Positions 17,239-22,753 of a stretch of DNA of 22,753 nt are shown here, in pieces. The DNA comes from Streptomyces sp. NRRL WC-3618 (GTDB lineage Bacteria > Actinomycetota > Actinomycetes > Streptomycetales > Streptomycetaceae). Each line of letters opens with the position of its first letter. The stretch's first letter is position 1. Location: the NCBI RefSeq assembly GCF_001280005.1, contig NZ_LGDW01000038.1:1-22753 (forward strand). Reading direction: 5' to 3'. The notes beneath the pieces were generated by a model. That model was not told the origin of the DNA, made no database searches, and was given only the letters and a program-made list of their open reading frames with translations. Made by a program: the position numbers and the translations under genes.

Positions 17239-19965
17239 GTGGCAGAAACAGCATCGAAGAAGACCGAGAAGACCTCCGGCACGGGCCGCCCCCGGCTGAT
17301 GCTCATGGACGGGCATTCGCTGGCGTACCGCGCGTTCTTCGCGCTGCCCGCGGAGAATTTCACGACCGCGACGGGTCAGCCGACGAACGCGATCTACGGC
17401 TTCGCGTCGATGCTCGCCAACACGCTGCGCGACGAGGCGCCCACGCACTTCGCGGTGGCGTTCGACGTGTCCCGCAAGACCTGGCGCTCCGAGGAGTTCA
17501 CGGAGTACAAGGCGAACAGGTCGAAGACGCCGGACGAGTTCAAGGGACAGGTCGAGCTGATCGGCGAGCTGCTCGACGCGATGCACGCGGAGCGGTTCGC
17601 GGTCGACGGCTTCGAGGCCGACGACGTCATCGCCACGCTGGCCACGCAGGCCGAGTCCGAGGGCTTCGAGGTGCTGATCGTCACCGGCGACCGGGACTCC
17701 TTCCAGCTGGTCACCGAGAACACGACCGTGCTGTATCCGACGAAGGGCGTCTCGGAGCTGACCCGCTTCACTCCGGAGAAGGTCTTCGAGAAGTACGGGT
17801 TGACGCCGTCCCAGTACCCGGACTTCGCGGCGCTGCGCGGTGACCCGTCCGACAACCTGCCGGGCATCCCGGGGGTCGGTGAGAAGACGGCGGCGAAGTG
17901 GATCAACCAGTTCGGGTCGTTCGCGGACCTGGTCGAGCGGGTCGAGGAGGTCAAGGGCAAGGCCGGGCAGAACCTGCGCGACCACCTGGAGGCCGTCAAG
18001 CTCAACCGCCGGCTCACGGAGATGGTCCGGGACGTCGAACTCCCGAAGACGGTCACGGACCTGGAGCGTGCGGCGTACGACCGTACGGCGGTGGCGCTGG
18101 TCCTCGACACCCTGGAGATCCGCAACCCCTCGCTGCGCGAGCGGCTGTTGGCGGTCGATCCGGGCGCCGAGGTGGCCGAGGCCGGACCAGTGGCCGAGGG
18201 CGGCGTCACGGTGGACGGGACGGTGCTCGGCGCGGGTGAGCTGGCCCCCTGGCTCACCGAGCACGGCACGACGGTCCTCGGCGTCGCGACGGTCGACACC
18301 TGGGCGCTGGGCAGTGGCTCGGTCGCCGAGGTCGCGCTCGCCGCGCCCGGGGGAGCGGCGGCCTGGTTCGACCCGGCGGAGCTGGACGAGGCCGACGACA
18401 CCGCGTTCGCCGCCTGGCTGGCCGACGCGGACCGGCCCAAGGTGTTCCACAGTGCCAAGGGTGCGATGCGGGTCTTCGCGGAGCACGGCTGGACCGTGGC
18501 CGGGGTGAGCATGGACACGGCGCTGGCCGCGTACCTGGTCAAGCCGGGCCGGCGATCCTTCGACCTGGACGCGCTGTCCCTGGAGTACCTCGGCCGTGAA
18601 CTGGCGCCCGCGGCGACGGCGGACGGACAGCTGGCCTTCGGTACGGACGAGGGTGCGGAGGCCGACTCCCTGATGGTGCAGGCCCGCACGATCGTCGACC
18701 TGGGGGTGGCGTTCGGCGAGCGCGTCCAGCAGGTCGGTGCGGGGGAGCTGCTGCGGGACATGGAGCTGCCGACGTCGGCGCTGCTGGCCCGCATGGAGCG
18801 GCACGGCATCGCGGCGGACCGGGCCCATCTGGAAGCCATGGAGCAGATGTTCGCGGGCGCGGTGCAGCAGGCGGTGAAGGAGGCGCACGCGGCGGCCGGT
18901 CACGAGTTCAACCTCGGCTCGCCCAAGCAGCTTCAGGAGGTCCTCTTCGGGGAACTGGGCCTGCCGAAGACGAAGAAGACCAAGACGGGCTACACGACGG
19001 ACGCGGACGCTCTGGCGTGGCTGGCGGCCCAGACGGACAACGAACTGCCGGTCATCATGCTCCGCCACCGCGAGCAGGCGAAGCTGCGCGTCACCGTCGA
19101 GGGCCTGATCAAGACGATCGCGGCGGACGGCCGTATCCACACGACGTTCAACCAGACGGTGGCGGCGACGGGCCGGCTGTCGTCCACGGACCCCAACCTC
19201 CAGAACATTCCGGTCCGTACGGACGAGGGGCGGGCCATCCGCCGGGGGTTCGTGGTCGGCGAGGGCTTCGAGTCGCTGATGACCGCGGACTACAGCCAGA
19301 TCGAACTGAGGGTGATGGCCCACCTCTCGGAGGACGAGGGCCTGCTGGAGGCGTTCACCTCCGGTGAGGACCTGCACACCACGGTCGCCTCCCAGGTGTT
19401 CGCGGTCGACCGCACGGCGGTGGACGCGGAGATGCGCCGCAAGATCAAGGCGATGTCGTACGGCCTGGCCTACGGACTGTCGGCCTTCGGCCTGTCCGGG
19501 CAGCTGAACATCGACGCGGGCGAGGCACGCGGCCTGATGGACACGTACTTCGAACGCTTCGGCGGCGTACGTGACTATCTGCGCCGGGCCGTCGACGAGG
19601 CACGGGCGACGGGTTACACGGAGACCCTCTTCGGCCGCCGCCGTTACCTCCCCGACCTGAACAGCGACAACCGGCAGCGTCGCGAGACGGCCGAGCGCAT
19701 GGCGCTGAACGCCCCGATCCAGGGCACGGCGGCGGACATCGTCAAGATCGCCATGCTGAATGTGGGCCGGGCGCTGGAGGAGGCGAAGCTCAAGTCCCGC
19801 ATGCTGCTCCAGGTCCACGACGAAATCGTCCTGGAGATCGCCCCGGGTGAGCGCGAGGCCACGGAGGAACTGGTCCGCCGGGAGATGGCGGGCGCGGTGT
19901 CCCTGCGGGCCCCGCTGGACGTGTCGGTGGGCTCGGGGCTCGACTGGGAGTCGGCCGCGCACTAG
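17239..19965 (+). CDS. polA: DNA polymerase I
   Basis: A 908-residue repair and Okazaki-fragment-processing polymerase. GTG at 17239 (VAETASKK..., AGGA 9 nt upstream) is preferred; upstream in-frame GTG 17215 and TTG 17209 are weaker. Residues about 18-310 are the 5'-3' exonuclease/flap nuclease (LMDGHSLAYRAFFAL, DGFEADDVIATLA, VTGDRDSFQLV, RGDPSDNLPGIPGVGEKTA). The middle region (about 330-520) keeps the shape of a 3'-5' exonuclease domain but lacks its catalytic acids. The polymerase domain has motif A DYSQIELR (D684), motif B RRKIKAMSYGLAYGLSAFG and motif C QVHDEIV (D861), plus LNAPIQGTAADIVK. All polymerase residues look intact. Divergent from the molybdopterin oxidoreductase; no clear promoter was recognised in the 186-bp gap. 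Confidence 0.97.
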   Translation: MAETASKKTEKTSGTGRPRLMLMDGHSLAYRAFFALPAENFTTATGQPTNAIYGFASMLANTLRDEAPTHFAVAFDVSRKTWRSEEFTEYKANRSKTPDEFKGQVELIGELLDAMHAERFAVDGFEADDVIATLATQAESEGFEVLIVTGDRDSFQLVTENTTVLYPTKGVSELTRFTPEKVFEKYGLTPSQYPDFAALRGDPSDNLPGIPGVGEKTAAKWINQFGSFADLVERVEEVKGKAGQNLRDHLEAVKLNRRLTEMVRDVELPKTVTDLERAAYDRTAVALVLDTLEIRNPSLRERLLAVDPGAEVAEAGPVAEGGVTVDGTVLGAGELAPWLTEHGTTVLGVATVDTWALGSGSVAEVALAAPGGAAAWFDPAELDEADDTAFAAWLADADRPKVFHSAKGAMRVFAEHGWTVAGVSMDTALAAYLVKPGRRSFDLDALSLEYLGRELAPAATADGQLAFGTDEGAEADSLMVQARTIVDLGVAFGERVQQVGAGELLRDMELPTSALLARMERHGIAADRAHLEAMEQMFAGAVQQAVKEAHAAAGHEFNLGSPKQLQEVLFGELGLPKTKKTKTGYTTDADALAWLAAQTDNELPVIMLRHREQAKLRVTVEGLIKTIAADGRIHTTFNQTVAATGRLSSTDPNLQNIPVRTDEGRAIRRGFVVGEGFESLMTADYSQIELRVMAHLSEDEGLLEAFTSGEDLHTTVASQVFAVDRTAVDAEMRRKIKAMSYGLAYGLSAFGLSGQLNIDAGEARGLMDTYFERFGGVRDYLRRAVDEARATGYTETLFGRRRYLPDLNSDNRQRRETAERMALNAPIQGTAADIVKIAMLNVGRALEEAKLKSRMLLQVHDEIVLEIAPGEREATEELVRREMAGAVSLRAPLDVSVGSGLDWESAAH

Positions 19966-20063
19966 CGCTCCACCGGAGGGGCGGTTCGGCTGGGCGGGGC
20001 GGCTGCCTCGGGCCGGTTGGGCGGCTCGTCCTTCCCTCTCATCGGGCGGGTGGGGGGCTGGTC

Positions 20064-20082
20064 GCGCAGTTCCCCGCGCCCC
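20064..20082. repeat. Half-element of a common Streptomyces intergenic repeat
   Basis: GCGCAGTTCCCCGCGCCCC is, from memory, one arm of an inverted-repeat element scattered through Streptomyces intergenic DNA, often downstream of genes. The complementary arm is not found nearby, so this copy cannot form the usual hairpin. It lies 99 bp after the polA stop, in a GC-rich stretch (19966-20161) that otherwise shows no gene. Confidence 0.5.
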
Positions 20083-20161
20083 GCCCGGCCCCCGGTGGGC
20101 CCGTCACCCGCGTGGCCCTCGCGAACACGCCTCCCCAGGGTCCGGCCGCCAGGATGCGGGC

Positions 20162-20488
20162 ATGGGTATACGCACGCTCACCCGCTGGACGGCCCCCGCG
20201 CGGCCCTCTTCGAAGCCGGCGTTCGCGGTGGACGCGAGTACCGTCCGCATTCCTGGCAGCGGCCCTGTCCCCGCGTCCCTCGGATGCCGTGCTGAGGTGC
20301 TACGGCGCGTCCTCACGCCGCCCGCCCGTATCCGCCGTGCGCACCTCGGCCCGCGCTCCGGCCTTCTACTGTCCGGCCGAACCCTGGCCTGGCGCCGCTG
20401 GGCCGGCTGGGGGCGCGACTGGCTGCGCCGGCCGCTGCACGGCGGTCAGCGAGAACCCGTACGCCCGCCGGTACGCCCGCCCGCGTGA
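20162..20488 (+). CDS. Small hypothetical Streptomyces protein
   Basis: 108 residues beginning MGIRTLTRW, with FAVDASTVRIPG at about 22-33. I recall short Streptomyces proteins that start MGIRTLL and carry a DAST-RIP segment, which supports a real gene, but this is memory, not a search. AGGA (20151-20154) sits 7 nt upstream of the ATG, an ideal spacing. The protein is basic and rich in Arg, Pro and Ala, with no membrane segment or catalytic motif. Its function is unknown. A longer frame starting inside polA (19760) is not supported. The last 43 bp overlap the 3' end of the opposing DUF4184 gene. It could still be a chance frame in high-GC DNA. Confidence 0.5.
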   Translation: MGIRTLTRWTAPARPSSKPAFAVDASTVRIPGSGPVPASLGCRAEVLRRVLTPPARIRRAHLGPRSGLLLSGRTLAWRRWAGWGRDWLRRPLHGGQREPVRPPVRPPA

Positions 20489-21369
20489 TCCTCCGCGGTC
20501 CCCTCCGCAGCGTCTCCCACACGGCTCTCGGCACGGAGCCCGCCAGCTTCCGGGGCGGCGGCCTCGGCCCGCTCACCGGGACGCCACGCCCTGACGCCCG
20601 CCGCGTAGAGGATCAGCCCCGACAGCAGGCCGGCACCCACGCCGAAGCACAACGTCGGGATCACCTCCCACGGTCTGGCCGTCGCCCCCCAGGCCGCCCA
20701 CCAGTGCAGCACCCGCTGCACCGCGCCCACCGTCGCGCAGCCGCCGATCACGGCGCAGGCCAGCCACCGGTCCCGTACCGACAGCAACGGCACGCCTGTC
20801 GGCAGGCCCGCGCCGGTCCGCCGTAGCGCGTAGTACACGAAGCAGGCGATGACCACCGCGGCCAGTGCCGACGTGCCGTACTGCAAGTACCAGTAGAGAG
20901 GTGAGCCCGCCAGCGTGCGCTCCAGGACGGGAAGGAGCCGCACTCCCCACCGGTCGTGGTGGGTGAACGCGTCCCAGACGACATGGGACAGGGCGCCGAG
21001 GGCGGCCGAGGCGTACCACCGCAGGGCGAGGGAGGGTGTCACGCGCGCGCGTGAAGTTCCACAGCGCAGCAGGGTCGCCGTCCGGCTCTGCCGGGCGCGG
21101 GGCAGCAGGGCCACCAGCGGCTCGCGCAGAAACAGCCACAGGGCCACCAGCGCCCAGGCGACGACCACGTCGAACGTGAAGACGCCCGGGAAAGAGTGGG
21201 TGAACTCGCCGAACTCCATTGCCCTGGGCAGGACACTCGCCGCGAAGTAGGTCAGGTCGGGAGAAAAGGAACCGGCGACCAGTACCGCCGGAATCAGTCG
21301 GCCGCGTCCTGTTCCGTCGGCGCGCACGGCGGGCAGTACGGCCGCCGCATGGCTGAGAGTGAACGGCAA
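20446..21369 (-). CDS. DUF4184 family membrane protein (predicted membrane-bound metal-dependent hydrolase-like)
   Basis: 307 residues. The start is TTG at 21369, with a good AGGGAG site (21380-21375) 5 nt upstream; the protein then begins MPFTLSHAAAVLP, the usual opening of this family. Conserved polar residues sit near membrane segments: H7, SPDL (36-39), EFTHSFPG (55-62) and LSHVVWDAFTHHDRWG (127-142), suggesting a metal site like that of YdjM/DUF457 proteins. About six to seven hydrophobic segments are visible (for example 64-82, 115-133, 165-184, 205-222, 240-265). The last 45 residues are a hydrophilic Glu/Ala/Gly/Arg-rich tail. The function of the family is not established. The tail-coding end overlaps the small gene on the other strand. 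Confidence 0.85.
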   Translation of the reverse strand: MPFTLSHAAAVLPAVRADGTGRGRLIPAVLVAGSFSPDLTYFAASVLPRAMEFGEFTHSFPGVFTFDVVVAWALVALWLFLREPLVALLPRARQSRTATLLRCGTSRARVTPSLALRWYASAALGALSHVVWDAFTHHDRWGVRLLPVLERTLAGSPLYWYLQYGTSALAAVVIACFVYYALRRTGAGLPTGVPLLSVRDRWLACAVIGGCATVGAVQRVLHWWAAWGATARPWEVIPTLCFGVGAGLLSGLILYAAGVRAWRPGERAEAAAPEAGGLRAESRVGDAAEGTAEDHAGGRTGGRTGSR

Positions 21370-21773
21370 CTGGACTCCCTGGAACAGATGTTGACGGTGG
21401 GTGAACCGGCCGGGTGATCACCGGCGTCCAGTATGCGGGACGGTCGCAGGCTGCGGCGGGCGGTCATGAAAGGCGTGGAGGGTATGCGTGAAAAGCGGCA
21501 GGCGGGTCACCCGGGCCCGCGGAACGCGACAGATTCACAGGTGGCCAATCGGTGAATATCGGGCACGAACGGGTGTCCGCGCAACGTAAGTTGTCGTAGG
21601 GTCGCCTGGGTCGGTCTGCTGGGGAGCATGGCTGGACATGTGAGCGCAACATAGACCGAACGCGCGAACGGGGCAGGGAATCGGGCGAAATGGCCGGTTT
21701 GCAGGACTGGCCCGGACCGGACGAAAACCAGGCGGAACAGGGCGGCTTGCCGCCTGCGGGAGGGGTTCTCTGT
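21370..21773. other. 404-bp divergent intergenic region upstream of the transglycosylase
   Basis: Lies between divergent starts at 21369 and 21774 and should hold both promoters. Visible items are a 10-bp palindrome GGTGATCACC (21413-21422), a CAAC-GTAA-GTTG inverted repeat at 21582-21593, a TAGGGT -10-like hexamer at 21597-21602 without a good -35, and a short hairpin GGCGG-CTTG-CCGCC (21741-21754) just before the transglycosylase ribosome-binding site. A 40-codon frame at 21433-21555 lacks supporting features. An in-frame ATG at 21690 could extend the transglycosylase by 28 residues. No known riboswitch was recognised. Confidence 0.5.
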
Positions 21774-22753
21774 ATGGCGGCGTACATCGGCAGGAGGCTC
21801 CGCAACGGGGCGGCGACCACCGCTGCGGCCGCGCTCGCGGTCGCAGCTCTGTCCGCGTCCCAGGCTCCCGGCACGACGGTCGACGACCACGGCAGACAGG
21901 CCGCCAGTGACTCCCAGCCCGCGTCCGAGGTAGCGGCCGGCGACGACGGCGCGACCGGCAACTCGCCGTACTACACGGACCTTCCGCCGCTGAACAGCCC
22001 GAACCCCAGCCCGAGTCCCTCGCCGTCGCCGGTCATAGGCACGCCCGTCGCGCGCGGCGAGGCCGAGGCCGGCATACCCGCGACCGTCCTCGACGCCTAC
22101 AAGAAGGCCGAGGCGGCGCTGGGCAAGGCCAAACCCGGCTGCAACCTGCCCTGGCAACTCCTCGCGGCCATCGGCAAGGTCGAGTCCGGGCAGGCCCGCG
22201 GCGGCCGGGTCGACGCCAACGGCACCACGACCAGCCCGATCCTCGGCCCGCAGCTCGACGGCAACGGCTTCGCGCTCATCAAGGACACCGACAACGGCGC
22301 GTACGACGGCAACAGCAGCTACGACAGCGCCGTCGGCCCCATGCAGTTCATCCCGTCCACCTGGGCTTGGGCGGGCCGCGACGGCAACGGTGACGGCAGG
22401 GAAGACCCCAACAACGTCTACGACGCGGCCCTCGCCGCCGGCCACTACCTGTGCCGGTACGGCTGGGACCTGTCGACGCGGGCCGATCTCAACCGCGCGA
22501 TCCTCAGCTACAACAACTCCACGGACTATCTGAACCTCGTCCTGTCGTGGCTGGAGTACTACCGCAAGGGCACCCACGAGGTCCCGGACGGCACCGGCGC
22601 GCTGCCCTCGGGCCCGCCTTCCGGCCGCGGTGGCCACCACCCCGGGACACGCCCCTCCCCGGGCGCGCCGACACCGGGCCCTCGTCCGGCCACGCCGGGT
22701 ACGGGCAAGCCGGGTACGGGCAAGCCGGGTACGGGCAAGCCGGGTACGGGCAA
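21774..22753 (+). CDS. Secreted lytic transglycosylase (SLT/MltB-like), 3' end cut by window
   Basis: Predicted to cleave peptidoglycan glycan strands outside the cell. At least 326 residues are visible. ATG at 21774 is chosen for the GGAGGGG site 8-10 nt upstream and because it begins with a signal peptide, MAAYIGRRLR followed by an alanine-rich hydrophobic stretch to about residue 32. Next come a linker with Asn/Pro/Ser repeats (about 72-86) and the catalytic domain (about 100-265): LLAAIGKVESGQ with catalytic E137, SAVGPMQFIPSTW, DPNNVYDAALAAGHYLCRYG and ILSYNNSTDYLNLVLSW. Cysteines 123 and 227 may pair. The tail is Pro/Gly-rich and turns into perfect PGTGK repeats from residue 308 to the window end. 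An alternative ATG at 21690 is in frame but would put 28 polar residues before the signal. Confidence 0.9.
   Translation, partial: MAAYIGRRLRNGAATTAAAALAVAALSASQAPGTTVDDHGRQAASDSQPASEVAAGDDGATGNSPYYTDLPPLNSPNPSPSPSPSPVIGTPVARGEAEAGIPATVLDAYKKAEAALGKAKPGCNLPWQLLAAIGKVESGQARGGRVDANGTTTSPILGPQLDGNGFALIKDTDNGAYDGNSSYDSAVGPMQFIPSTWAWAGRDGNGDGREDPNNVYDAALAAGHYLCRYGWDLSTRADLNRAILSYNNSTDYLNLVLSWLEYYRKGTHEVPDGTGALPSGPPSGRGGHHPGTRPSPGAPTPGPRPATPGTGKPGTGKPGTGKPGTG
22695..22753 (+). repeat. Perfect 15-bp tandem repeat encoding PGTGK, cut by window end
   Basis: CCGGGTACGGGCAAG occurs at 22695-22709, 22710-22724 and 22725-22739, and again at 22740-22753 (14 of 15 bases before the window ends). All visible copies are identical at DNA level and in frame with the transglycosylase, each encoding Pro-Gly-Thr-Gly-Lys. 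Confidence 0.97.

Noticed and set aside
17212..19962. 916-codon minus-strand frame opposite polA
   Set aside because: It covers nearly the exact span of polA, has no recognisable domain and is Arg/Leu/Gln/Val/His-rich as expected for the complement of GC-biased codons.
19760..20161. Extension of the small gene at 20162 back into polA
   Set aside because: The first part lies inside conserved polA sequence in another frame; the only well-placed ribosome-binding site is at 20151-20154.
21433..21555. 40-codon open frame (MRDGRRLRRAVM...)
   Set aside because: No ribosome-binding site at usable spacing, no recognisable sequence, and such short frames are expected by chance in this composition.
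21370..21773. Cyclic-di-AMP (ydaO-type) riboswitch upstream of the transglycosylase
   Set aside because: A GGTGAAT-like piece occurs at 21551-21557, but the conserved CGAACCCG and CAGCTAAC segments of the class are missing.

Overview
The window is high-GC DNA from a Streptomyces chromosome. Evidence: strongly G/C-biased third codon positions, GTG and TTG starts, Streptomyces-type gene families, and an intergenic GCGCAGTTCCCCGCGCCCC element that I recall as a common Streptomyces repeat. Most of it reads as core housekeeping sequence. I recall a similar gene order around pyruvate kinase and DNA polymerase I in S. coelicolor, but I could not check this.

Layout, left to right. (1) 1-1391 (+): an IucD/DesB-like amine N-hydroxylase of siderophore synthesis, missing only its first residues at the window edge. 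(2) 1441-3246 (-): a Tat-exported CpdB/UshA-type nucleotidase, convergent with it. (3) 3398-4123 (+): a SIMPL-domain protein, divergent from the nucleotidase. (4) 4258-5694 (+): pyruvate kinase, probably leaderless, with nested inverted repeats upstream. (5) 5721-6664 (-): tRNA-Leu(CAA), its hairpin terminator, and a freestanding HTH-LAGLIDADG endonuclease-like gene, which is the most mobile-looking element here. (6) 6759-7415 (+): a PdtaR-like ANTAR response regulator. (7) 7511-13143 (-): a complete branched-chain amino acid ABC importer, livK-livH-livM-livG-livF, with 4-bp stop/start overlaps at livM/livG and livG/livF. (8) 13343-17052 (-): a membrane-anchored protein of unknown function, a hotdog thioesterase and an FdhF/YdeP-type molybdopterin oxidoreductase. 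(9) 17239-19965 (+): polA, divergent from the oxidoreductase. (10) 20162-20488 (+): a probable small Streptomyces protein overlapping the end of a DUF4184 membrane protein (20446-21369, -). (11) 21774 to the window end (+): a secreted lytic transglycosylase whose tail is a perfect 15-bp tandem repeat, cut by the window end.

Working together: the Liv genes form one importer, with a GC-rich hairpin between the binding-protein gene and the membrane and ATPase genes that may set their relative expression. Pyruvate kinase, DNA polymerase I, the nucleotidase and the transglycosylase look like independent single-gene units. I see no CRISPR array, prophage, transposase or complete biosynthetic cluster. 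The points most worth a second look are the tRNA-adjacent LAGLIDADG gene, the reversal of strand composition inside pyk, the overlapping inverted repeats upstream of pyk, the repeated CACGTGCAAG boxes upstream of the oxidoreductase, and the palindrome in front of the thioesterase.
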